The position numbers and the translations under genes are program-made. Of a stretch of 36,522 nucleotides of DNA, positions 20,444-31,929 are shown one piece after another. The notes under the pieces are model-generated. The model ran no database searches. It saw nothing but the letters and a program-made list of their open reading frames with translations, and was not told where the DNA came from. The number at the start of each line of letters is the position of its first letter. The first letter of the stretch is position 1. Origin of the DNA: Reclinomonas americana ATCC 50394 (taxonomy: Eukaryota; Jakobida; Jakobea; Jakobida); the NCBI GenBank assembly GCA_048213135.1, contig PS015070.1, positions 94,118 to 130,639 on the forward strand, read 5' to 3'.

Positions 20444-23400
20444 ATGCAGTTAGTGCCGCCTGTTGCGTTCGTGACGCGCTTTGTGAGCGATGTGCACCGA
20501 GACACGTTTCTCTTCTCACCAGTTGCGTGGCGAGTCCGAGATAATGCGCGCCTCAGTTTTTTTGGCGGTATCGTGAACCACTCACCAATCTCCGGCAGAA
20601 CCGCACCGCGGACGCGCTGGCATTCCTCAGCCTTCACCTGACGCTACTCGGCTCAGTGTTCATCAACACCCACTCGGGCATGGCATTCGCGGCCACGCTG
20701 TTGCCAACAACGGTACGCCGCTGGCGTTTCGATTTCCGAACACGCACATTCTGTCATCTTAATTCGTCATACATTGCCTTTTCGCAGATGGAATATTCGA
20801 GACTCACGACAGTCTGGTTGTTTGTGGCCGTTTCTCTGTCGTTGCTGGCGGTGCAGACGGTGCGATTGTATCTCTCGCACCGTGCACAGCACAGCAATGC
20901 TGCTGGAACCGGCTCCACTGACTTGTCCGCCCGCGGCGTCGCGATGACGACCGTCGTCGTCCGTTTCTTGGTGCGTGTGTGTGGAATGGCCATGTCCATG
21001 CCTTGCGCCTCTCCTTTCCTCGAAACCTGTGGTTTCCCGATCATGAGCTGTCCTGTCCTCTCTCCTCGCTGCTGACATGTGCGGAATATTAGTGGGCACT
21101 GGCGACGGGTCCGCTGCTGACGGCCATTGCGCACCTGCTACTGCGACCACTCCACTGTGACTTTAACTCGCTGCAGCACCTCTCTGTGGACTTGATCGAC
21201 ACCCTGTGGAGTTGCGATCTCGTCGGCAATCTGCATGCATGCATTTCTTGTTATCTCATCAACACATCCCCCTCCCTCTCTCTTCGCAGGATGTGACGAT
21301 CCCGTCAACGTGTTTCTCGGGTCCGCCGGCCTTCTTGTCGTCGTCGCACTGTGCATCGTGGCGGTGCTGCTCCCACTTCTGTTGCGCCGTGATGAGTGAG
21401 GGTCTCTCTCTCTCTCGAATCCTCCCGACTCATCACTCTTGATTCGCCACAAGCGCAGCTCATTGGACTTCCACCCAAACTCGCGGCTGTCGACTGCCGG
21501 CTTGCTCAGCGGCCGCTACGTGGCCGCCCTCAATCTTTGCCGCGTTGTGCTGGCCGTCTCGTACACATTCATCGCCAAGGCCGTACCACTGGTGCACTTC
21601 GGGCTGGCCGTCGCCGTGGCACTGGTGTTGGCGATTGGCGTCGCTCGCTACCTGCCGTTCTACTCGATGCTGTCCACCACCAGTGCGTTGTCGCTGTGCT
21701 CGGCAGTGGCCTTGGCCGCCGTCGGCTGCGCGTACGTTTCCGTCTCGGGTGGTGCTGGTCCACTGCGTGAGTGGTGGATGATGCAAGCGGTGATTGTCGG
21801 CGGCAGTGTGGCTGCCGGCATCGTCTTTGGCTTGATCGTCATCTCCCTCCGTCATCGGCATGTGGTTCGCGGTATTGACCAGCTTATTAGCGGCATTGGC
21901 GTCGGTGGCAGTGGCGGTGGCGGCAGCAACACCTTGTCGTCACGGGCCAACAACAGCCTCGCCAGCTTGTCGAGTCCCACTGCCCGCTACTTGGTGCGGT
22001 GTACGTGTTGTCCTCCTCATCCTTTGTGCAACTCACTCACGCTCACAGCGAGGACTGACGTCGGGGAGCCAAGGTGGCGATACAGAAACAAGGGAGGACG
22101 AGGGGTACCTGCACGCCGTGCGGCATGCGTTCCCACGTGTGTGGTCCGTTGAGCTGGCCGCCCGCTTGCCTCCGAGAGATGCCGCAGACCCATGGGGACG
22201 TGCCATGGACCTGTTTGAGATCGGTGAGTGCCACCGTTGTCACCTGTGTGTGTCTTGCGTGCTCACACGTGCGCGCGCGCACGTGCAGGTCACATCCACT
22301 TTGCCGACTGTGTGCATGCCGCTGACACGCTGTCGGTGGTGCACGCCGTGTACATGATGAGTTTTGATGTGGAGCTGGGGCGCTCACAGCAGATGGTGGC
22401 CGAAATCGCAGCGCGCAACGAGGCGACGCCGACGCTCTCGTGGGATATGCGTCGCATAGTGTCGGCGCTTGTATCGTCGTTTGAGCAAAATGTCGATTTC
22501 CGACAGCAGTCGTACCGCGCTCGACTGGCCGCCGTGCATCAGGAGTGGTGCCAGTGCTACGTGTTGCTGATCTCGTTGTGGCGACAAGTGGAGAACGGTG
22601 GCCGTGGTGCGTGAATGATGGCCCCACTCTGATGTTGCAGTCGCGCGGACTCATTGTTTTGTTCCGCACAGAGAGCAAGCTGCTGTCGGTGCTGCTGACG
22701 TTGAAGGAGCAAGAGGACAAGTGCAACAGCCTGTTCCTGTCCATGTTGCGTGACTTTCCAGACGAGGCCGAGCTGGTCATGTGGTACGCACAGGTGCGTG
22801 GAGTTGGTTGTTTGCCATCACTTGGCGTGCAGCACTTTTTCTGAGCTGACGATGCGCAGTTCCTGGTGGAGATCAAGAACGATGAAGTCGGCGGTCGACG
22901 ATACGACGAAGTGGCTGAGTTGCTTGCCACAGTCGACGGCTCCTCGACGGAGAACCGAGAAAAGGAGCGCCACTTTGCACTGGAGGAGATTGCCGCGGTA
23001 AGCTCAGCAGAGAGTGCTCTCTGCTATTCCGACACCGCTGATCAAGCGCGCGCATGTGCAGGAATTGCGCGGCATCATGTTTCTCCGCCATGACATCTCC
23101 GGAGACAGCAACGGCGGTCCATCCGAGTCGGCGTCGTCGTCGCGATCGTCTGCGACGTTGCCTGCGTGGGGTGTCTGCGATGGTGGGCAGCGCGTGCAAA
23201 ATCGGAACCATGGTACCGCGTCTAACACATGGGGGTGTTGTTGTTGTTGGTGAGCAGACGTAGCCGCGCAATCCGCATCCAATGATTCGAGCTCGGTCCG
23301 CGAAGAGTCAATCGCTTCAGAGACTGATCACCGACAGTCGTCGACGCCGGCACCTGCAGGTGCATCATCATCCACCACATTGCCGACTGGCGTGCGCCTT

Positions 23401-26400
23401 TAATTTTCTCATTGCGGTTGTCGCGCAGCAGCTGGTGGAAACGAGGGCGAGCTGCGATCAGCTCTGAAGAGCAAGAAAGACGAAATGCGAACGGTGTCGC
23501 ACGTGTACAATAGCCTCCTTTTGGTTGCTTGCTCACTGTGCGTTGTGTATGAGTAGGACTCTCGCAGTCTGCGCCTCACCTCGCAACGAAAACTCAGTTG
23601 CGCGACAAGCAGTAGCAGAGGAGTATGCATGTTGTCACGCTGACTGTTGCCGTTGCAGACTTTCCGGCACCTGTACAGCCACGAGGTATGCAGATGGCAT
23701 CGGCTGTAGACGATGGAGCCTCGTCTACCGGTGGCAGGTGTGCATGACTACAGTGTGGATTATCATGTGTGTGCGACTGAGGCTGACGACGATGTCTGCG
23801 TGCGCAGCTCGCGTGTCTCCGGTGCCAACTCCAACAAGAGCGGCGTCAGTGTGGACAGCACCGCCTCTGCATCGATTCGTCGCACAATCATTCGCGAAAA
23901 GGTTTGCCAGTGCGCAGCGCGCGCACATGTGTCTGCCCGCCATTGGCCTGACTTTGCGCCTCTCACCATCTCAGAATCCCACAACATACCGAGCATATTC
24001 GATTCTCGCCATGTTCACCGCTGTCTGTGCCGTCGCTGCTGTTGCCATCCTTGTGAGGTCGTCGAGTATGCTTGCATCGATTGTGAATGACCGCACGCTC
24101 GTGACGGATATCGACACTGGCAGGTCTTTCCACCGATATTGCTCCACAACAGGGTCGTACTCATTCGTCGTCTTACGTGGTGCTCTCTGTCTTCACAGTA
24201 ATTGTGCGATTCGCATCGCCGTGACTGCGTGGCGCATGTGGGAGGAGGCGAACGTTGAAGGCGGCGCGAAACTGGTGGATGGTTTACGACCATACATTGC
24301 TGGCAATAGCACCGCAGTTCACAACGCCTTGAGACTCATCTCGCAGCAGTGCGTAACCTCTTGTTGTCTCACACCCACTCACCTCGCCGCGGACACTCAT
24401 AGTTTGTTCTTTTGTAATGCACAGCCACTTTAGCGACCAGTTGGCGATGCGAGTTGCTATTCGGAACATCGAGTACAGCGACACGAGCGGCACTGTGGTG
24501 AATCGATCACTGCCGGGTGGTGATTTTGTGTCATTGTTTCTAGATAGCGCAGCGGTACGTACGTGCATCTGAGTGCGTCCAAGTGCTACTATTGCAACTG
24601 AGGTGTGGGTGCACAGAGCCTCTCTCGCATGTCCACGCGACTGATGACATCGGCTGTTCGTGAGGAGGCGCTGATTACGCTGCTGGCCAATAGCGCCACT
24701 GCTAGCGACGTTCTCTTCCGAGTGGCCAGCGAGTTCAACGACGACGTTGTCAAGTCGACCGCGGAATACTCTGTGGAGGCCTGGTTGGACCTTGCAATTG
24801 TTACTGGGTGCGCAGACATTCAGGCACCGTCGTGAACTTGATCTATCGCGCTGACTATTTCCAATGTGTGTGCAGGCTCTGTGTCGGCGTGCTGTTGGTG
24901 CTATTGCTTCCTGTGGTGATGACCATGCGTCGCAACTTGCGACGCAGCCTCGCCACATTTGCGAGTATACCACGCGACGAGATGCGCAAGATACGTCATC
25001 GTGTGCGTGACTCCTACCTCAACTACCTCAGCATGTCGGACGCGGTACGAAATGTTGCGTGGTCGCACTATTCTTCTCGTCCATGATCTCTATTCCACTG
25101 ACAGCCTTGCGCCGTCTGCAGGGCGTCCACCCGTCCACGACGGTGACGAGCAAATACCTCGCCACTCAGTGTACACGAGCAAATACCTCGCCACTCAGTG
25201 TACACGAGCCGACATGCAGTTCACCGGCAACATCATCTTCCGCGCCGTTGTGCTGGCACTCATTGTTGTCACTGCACTGGCGTGCATGTCGTTGCGCCAC
25301 CACTGTCTCGAAGTCGTTGTAGCCATTCTTATCTCTGACAAATTGGTCTGACATGTTTCGTGCATCGCGCAGAGTAAGCGCCAATGTCGTTGCTCAACAA
25401 AGCGTCGACGGCTTGCAGACGACGGGTCTCGTGGCGGAACGTAACGTCGCTGTGGGAATGGTTGTGATGACAGCTATGCAGTACTTGAATCCCGTCGGCA
25501 TCACTCCTCGAGCGGACGTGCAAGTACGACTGCAGCAACTAATCGCGACGGTACGCGTCGCATGTGAGATGTGTGAAGAAACGGCTGCTGAATATCTGAA
25601 TGCACTGTGTGCACTTGCCAGGCGAAGAAACGACAAGAGGAAGTGACGGAGAGAATCATGGACAAGGGGTGGGATTCGACAGCCGACGCCATGCAAAACA
25701 CGCTGTTGTACTCGACGCGCTGTTCCTCCGCCGCAACGAACCCTACGTGGTGGAAAACGATTCGCTGCGCGCCGATCAGCGACCTTGTGCGTCGATGTCA
25801 TGTCCATTGAGGCGACTGATTTAATCACCAGCTGGTGTCATCTCACTTTTGGTGCAGATTCACTCGATGCTCAGCAGCGCAGAGCAGCTGGCGTCCGAGC
25901 TGAACAGTCCGCCGACGGCAAGCGACAGAGATTTGGAGGAGTTTATCGTGCAATCACGTCCCGCGCTGGCCACTTATTTTGGTGCCAGTCTCCAGGTGTG
26001 GATGGGGGAGTGAGAAAGAAAGAAAGAGACGGTAGATGATGGGTCATCTGAGAATTGCAAAGAGAGAGAGAGAGATCTAGAGCTGAATTGCTTGATCGCT
26101 GCTGACTTTTGCGCACAGGCACTGACTGACGGCCTCGATCGGTCGATCGCCCGCTATACGTTCTTTGCCACTGTGATGTTCACCGTCGGCGTTGTGTCGA
26201 CCCTCTTCATCTCCGTTGTTCTCTTGGCTCCGCTGCTAAAGGAGACAGACTGTCAGCTGCGGTTCTTCAAGCAATCGCTGCTGCGTGTTCCTGTCTCGGC
26301 AGTGAATGCAGTGGCGGAGCTTCGTCGACAGTTATTGCCTCGTTGCGTCGATCGATCAGTTTGTCATTGCTTCCAGCTTGTGTAGTCTCACCTTGCTCTC

Positions 26401-29400
26401 GACTACAGATGCCATGTTGGCGTCGATTGAGATTGGGCGAGTGATGAACGAGAACGAGTACATGTTTCGCGAGATTACCTCCAGTTGCGACACATGTCCT
26501 CAGAAGTTGTTTGAGAGGGTGTGCACGAAGCGATATTCATTTCACAAACGCGCAGGTCGAATTGTGGCACTGGCGAATGAGGCGGTGCGTCCTGCTTTCC
26601 CTCTTGTTGATTCTGCGTTAATGACTGACTGACTGGAGATCTGGAAACAACTTATCTCCAGGGAGTGGTTGAGTTCGTTAACAGAGCCTTCACAAGGTCG
26701 CTGGGATACGTCCCAGATGCCATTGTCGGCAACAGCATCAAGGCATGAACTCCCGGTGTCGTCACTGGTCATGATTGTTTGAGTGTGTGCTGCTCACATG
26801 TCCATCTCGCGCAGGCGATCATGCCTCCCGAACTGCACTCAATGCACGACGGACTATTCTCTCGCTTTGCAGCTCAATCAGCGAAAGACCGCAGCGGCCT
26901 TATGGTCGCCACCAACACCGAGGTACTTGTGCAATTGTTCTCCTCATTGCACAGGCTGTTGAGAGCACCTGACGCAACTTGCACTGCAGGCGTGTCACCG
27001 TGACGGCAGCCGAGTGCCAGTGGCACTCTCTGTGATCGACATGACTGTTAATGGTCGTCACATGTATGGTGTCATGATGGGCGATCGCACGAAAGAATCA
27101 TCAGGTTCCGACACGCTGAGGCTGCACAAGGTGAGCTCTCTCTGTCTTCAACGGAGAAGACATTCAGTGGCACTCACCACGGATCACATCAGGTGTCATC
27201 GGTTACCGAGACGATGCCCGATGCAGTCATTGTGTCGGATGCGAGTGGTACGATACTGCAAGTCAACGGCAGTGCGGTGCACCTCTTTGGATATTCTCGT
27301 GTCGCCGATCTGCAGAATCAGAACATTCGCATGCTGATGCCAGCGCCACATGCGGAGCGACACGATTCGTTGCGTTGCCTGCAGGGGGTGGCAAGGGCAA
27401 GAGGTTGCTGACTCCGATGACGTCCTTGATCACAGGTATATCACCGAGTACTTGCAAGGCAGCAACTCACCCGCTGCAGACGCGGTTATGCAGAAAGCAA
27501 CAACACTGCAGTTGCGTGTATGTCTCCTAGTAAGTATCTCGTTCTCTCTCTCTCTCATCGGGCGTGTTTTGCAGTCCTCGAGACGTGCAGGCGGTGCAAC
27601 GGAACGGCTCGCTGATTGCGATTCGAGTGCACGTGGTAGATGTGCAGATTCGTGACACTCATTACTTTTGTGCAAGCATTCGCAACAATGCCGACGAAGC
27701 ACAACAGCGCGCGACGTTGGAAATGCGCATCGATGAACTGTCCAACATGCTGGGCATGTCGTGCGATGCAGTTGCGTGCAAGGGATGGCTGTGGGGAGTG
27801 GCCGTCATCAGACTCTTCTTGTCTTGTGTGCTTACTGTCGTGCAGATTCTGTGGACCGACAGCGCGGGAGACGTCAAGTGGTGCAACACATTGGTGCCTC
27901 GCCTGCTCGGATACACAATGGAGGAACTGACGCAGCCGCACGGTTTGTGACGGCGATTGAGGAGTTCGTCACTCGCATTGCTCTCACACGGCCGACTGTG
28001 CACAGGTGATGCCGCCCCAGCCAACATCAGTGCACTGCTGCGTCCTCTCACCATTACGGAGGTGCTGCAAGTGGATCCGCACGGCGGGCTAGAAGTGACA
28101 CTGACCCGCAAAGATGGACAGACGTTGCGCTCTCTTTGGCGCTCTCCAATTTGTGTGATGCGAGAGTGATGCTCATTGCTGTCGGGCACAGTGGTGCCTT
28201 TGTGGTACGCGGCACCGAGTGCATCATCGATGGGCAAACGCACATGCTGGTGAGCATTGCCGAGCTCAATCAACAACAACGTGCCATTCTCCAACAAGAC
28301 CAGAGCAATCGCAATCTACATCAGGTTTGCTGTTGTTTTTATTTGCTGATTATGCATTTGTCTCTCTTACTCACGGTTACTGCGGCCAGCTGCTGAGCAT
28401 GTCATTCCCGGAAGCGGCGCTCAACCTTCTGATGGCATCGACTGAAGACAGAGCTCGACGCTTACTGGACAAGGTGTGTGTATGTTATGGAGCCACGAGT
28501 TGGTCCGAAGCTTGTGGCGCACTCACGAACTGTACGTCTCGACGCAGGGGGCAGTGGATGAGCGCGGTCTGGCGCCGACCATGTTCGAGTATCACGAAGA
28601 TGTCACGTGCATATTTGCAAAGGTCGTGGCGGTGGAGCGCGAGGCCGAGGGAGGTGAGTGAGCACCGTTTGAGAAGAGTCGCCGGACAAGTCAATGATTT
28701 GTGTGCGCCGTACAATGATGCAGGCACAATGTGCAACTTGTCGTTGCTGGAAAAGGTGGGGGTGATCCATCGACTGATGAGCAAGTTGGATGCGCTGGTC
28801 AAGCAGCAGCACATTGAGCGGGTGAAGACCATTGGTGAGATGGAAAGAGGACACTGCTGCACCCTCTTTCTGTCAAGACCTCACCACCAACGTGGTGTGT
28901 ATGTGTGAGCGCAGGCTCGGCGTATCTTGCCGTGTCGGGCATGTACGCGCCGCGGCACGATCATGCCGCGGCCGCGGTTGAGTTTGCGCTGTCGGCGAAA
29001 CAGGCGATCGAGGAAGTGAGCGAGAGAGTTGCGTGTACGGTGGAGACGAAGTGAGAGAGACTGGGAGAGGGAAAAGAGGCCTCACGTTTTCTTCGCAGGA
29101 GAACCTGCACATCAAGTTCCGCATTGGTGTGAACACGGGGCCGGTGACCTCGGGCATTGTTGCCGGACTCATCCGCACGTTCGACTTGTATGGCGGTGAG
29201 TGGGATGAGGCGGAGGAAGAAGGGTGATGGAAGAAACTGACTCCTCATCGGTGGTGTCACAGACTCGGTGAACATGGCGTCGCGAATGGAGAGCTCTGCG
29301 CCACTCGGCAAGATCCAGATCAGTGAGGTAAGTGCGTGCGGCAGATGAGGGAAGGTGGATCTGGAGAGAGCTGACTGGGTGGTCTGCACAGTCGACGCAC

Positions 29401-29744
29401 CGGCACACGCGCGGAATGTTTGAAGCTGATACGACAAGTGTGGAGGGTGAGTTTTGTGAGAGTGGAGAGTCGACGGTACGCAGTGTGGTGCTGGTGCTTA
29501 TGAGTGTGGTGCGCAGTCAAGGGCATCGGTATTGTGACGAGCTTTGTGGTCGTAGGCGCCCGCGGTCGTCGCAGTATCACCAGCGACAAATCATCAGGTA
29601 GCGTTGGCTCACTGTAAATAAATAACTTCAGTGGGCCTCGCAGAAGAGGGCAACAAAGAGTACGAGTTGCGCATGCTGTCGAAAACAACAAAACACTTCC
29701 TTTCAGATGCGACAAAAATGTCCACAATCCCTTGCCGACAATGA
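20444..29744 (+). CDS. Tmc-like polytopic membrane protein with PAS domains and degenerate class III nucleotide cyclase domain
   Basis: A rightward gene of roughly 30 exons. Well-supported ones include 20560-20712, 20788-20970, 21093-about 21211, about 21291-21391 and 21459-21998. The last exon ends with TGA at 29742-29744. The N-terminal half has many membrane segments (for example VWLFVAVSLSLLAV, LLVVVALCIVAVLLPLLL, MLASI-flanked helices near 24.0 kb, LCVGVLLVLLLPVVM near 24.9 kb, FFATVMFTVGVVSTLFISVV near 26.2 kb). It also has the motif FPDEAELVMWYAQFLVEIKN (about 22756-22876), typical of 'tiny macrocysts' (TmcB-like) proteins of protists. PAS-like units follow at about 26.64-27.13 kb (FVNRAFTRSLGYVPDAIVG), 27.19-27.72 kb (DAVIVSDASGTILQVNGSAV) and 27.84-28.26 kb (ILWTDSAGDVKWCNTLVPRL). 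The C-terminal cyclase homology domain spans about 28.56-29.6 kb and includes VKTIGSAYLAVSGMY, GVNTGPVTSGIVAG and FDLYGDSVNMASRMES. The metal-binding Asp positions read FAK and GSAY, so catalysis is doubtful. The first exon (ATG 20444) is tentative. Confidence 0.85.
25146..25205 (+). repeat. 29-bp perfect tandem duplication
   Basis: GAGCAAATACCTCGCCACTC followed by AGTGTACAC occurs twice head-to-tail, at 25148-25176 and 25177-25205. The preceding AC also matches, so 31 bp repeat with period 29. It sits at the edge of a membrane-segment exon of the Tmc/PAS/cyclase gene. The period is not a multiple of three. Confidence 0.95.
28560..29640 (+). other. Class III cyclase homology domain lacking both metal-binding Asp
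   Basis: Family pattern: F-A-D-I-x-G-F-T supplies the first metal Asp and G-D-x-Y-x-x-x-S-G the second. Here the codons are TTT GCA AAG (28614-28622, FAK) and GGC TCG GCG TAT (across the splice at 28915, GSAY). The base-specificity Asp in FDLYGD and the transition-state Asn and Arg in SVNMASRM are still present. The domain runs to VKGIGIVTSFVVVGARG, the usual C-terminal strand, and a short tail. Confidence 0.8.
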
Positions 29745-30170
29745 CTTTGGCACACCAACAGTGATACAGACACTCTTCTCCAACAGTTATCTTCCCTTTC
29801 AGGGCCAATCGACGTCGATATCAAATTCTCTGTTGGGAAATCAGCTTTCACTTGAAACACCAGCCGTGCAGAGACCGGCAACCCTAGGACAGTGCCTTCA
29901 TTCTTGGACCTCGACACTCGTGAGAAGAGGGGTCGACTTCGCATTCTTGTTGATCTCGACGTCGACGTCGAAGTTCTCTCAGTCACAACGACAATCAAAC
30001 GCCTTCGCTTGTGCTCTCTCACATACAGAGGCGTGACACTACCACACACTTCTGCGTTGTCACAGGGTTTCTGACTGAAAAAGTCCTGTGACACTAATTT
30101 CGCGCGCGTGCACTCACGCTCTCTTCTCCTCTTTGTGTGAGCTTGTGCTCTTCCTCCTCCCTTGTCCACA
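29745..30170. other. Intergenic spacer between cyclase-like gene and ULK4-like gene
   Basis: 426 bp with no credible coding frame. It should hold the 3' UTR of the upstream gene and the promoter/5' UTR of the ULK4-like gene. The last 60 bases before ATG 30171 are CT-rich, with CCACA directly before the ATG. No terminator or TATA element is obvious. Confidence 0.5.
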
Positions 30171-30560
30171 ATGAACCAGTTCCAGATTGTGGAACAAGTC
30201 GGGCAAGGTCTGTGTGTGTGAAGAGCAACAACAACAACTGACATTGTGTGTGTGCGCACTATTTAGTAACTGTGTGTGCTTGTCATTGAGAGAGAGAGAG
30301 GGAGAGAGAGGGAGAGGGAGGGAGGGAGAGAGGGGGAGAGAGTGATTGCTTGTTCATTGAGACTTCAGGGACTGTGTCTGTCTCTCACTCACTCTCTCTC
30401 TCTCACTCTCTCTCTTACTCTGTGAGTGTGTGTCTGGGAGAGAGTGTTGTCACTTGAGTTGCTCATTCTTTGGGATCTCATTGTGTGTGTGTCTGTCTGT
30501 CTGCCTCTGTGTGTGTGTGTGCGCATGTGCGTTTGATAGAGAGTTCGCTCACTCTTCAGA

Positions 30561-30608
<48 letters not shown>

Positions 30609-31884
30609 CTGTGTGAGTTGTCACTCATTCGCGGAGATCCACCAGGCAAATTCTCCACTGTGTACAAGGGCCGCAAGAAGCAAACGATCGAGTATGTCGG
30701 CATTCGCAGTGTGGAGAAGCAGCATCGGAAACGCATTCTCAATGAGGTTTGTCTCTCTCCCACTCTCTCTCCCTCCTCTCTCTCTCTCTCTCATCTCTCC
30801 TTCTTCACTTGCAATCACCCAGGTCGCCCTCCTCCACTCGATGAACCACCGGCACGTGCTCCAGTTCAAGTGCTGGTACGAAACCAACAATCACCTGTGG
30901 CTCATTGTGGAGTTTTGCGCGGCGGGCTCCCTCCACACCATGTTGTCACAAGACGAGCGGTTGCCGGAGAGCACCGTGCAGTTGTTTGCTCAGGATCTGC
31001 TGTGTGGTCTCCAGTTGCGTCTTCTGCGCACGACGCTCTGTCTCTCTTGGTGTGCATGGGCGTGTCCATGGCTCGCCTCCTATCCTGTGTATCCGCATTA
31101 CTCCCTCTCTCTAAACGTGCGCTTGTCTGTGCACTCCCTCCGCTGGTTCTCCTTGCTGCACTCTTCGTGTGTCGCTCTCTCTGTGCGTGCGCATTCCTGT
31201 GTACTCCCTCCGCTGGTCTCCTTCGTGCACTCTTTGTGTGTCGCTCTCTTTGTGCGTGCGTATTCCTGTGTACTCCCTCCGCTGGTTCTCCTTGCTGCAC
31301 TCTTCGTGTGTCGCTCTCTCTGTGCGTGCGCATTCTTGTGTACTCCCTCCGTATTCTCTCCTTCCTTGTTTTCGCACCATCCGCTGTCGTTCACTCTGCG
31401 CGTGCGAATGTGTACTGCCTCCGCAGCTTCTCCTTCCTGCGCTTCTTGCGTTTCGCGTCATTCCCTCTCTTTCGCTCTCACTCATTCTGTGGTGTCTCGT
31501 CCAAGTCCTATGCCCTCTCCCCGCGTCTCACACCTCCTCCCCCTTCACCCCCAGGTACATCCACTCTCAGGGCATCGTCATGTGCGAGTTGAAACCGTCC
31601 AATGTCCTCATCGACGCCAACTCCACTCTTAAGCTGGCCGACTTCCGAGTCGCACAGCGTGTCACTGGCGGCGCCTCCTCCAAATATGTGCGTGGCGGTG
31701 GTGGCAGCAAACTCTTGGTTCTTCAAGCCTAAAGTCTCATCTGTGCCTTTCGTCACAGGACCTAAAACCGCGCCAAGGCACGCCGTGTTACATGTCGCCG
31801 GAGCTGTTCCTCGAGGACGGTGTGCACAGCTTTGCCTCGGATTTTTGGGCTCTCGGATGTGTGCTGTTGCGTGTGCAATTGTAT

Positions 31885-31929
<45 letters not shown>

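Noticed and set aside
20302-20544. Alternative first exons of the Tmc/PAS/cyclase gene starting at ATG 20217 or 20302
   Set aside because: They do not join in phase to the first confident exon (20560 on) with a convincing donor; ATG 20444 was kept only as a tentative start.
28120-28165. Apparent frameshift in the third PAS unit
   Set aside because: A 41-nt intron with donor GTTGCG (28122) and acceptor GCGAG restores the frame and gives a normal PAS end (VMLIAVGHSGAFVVRG).
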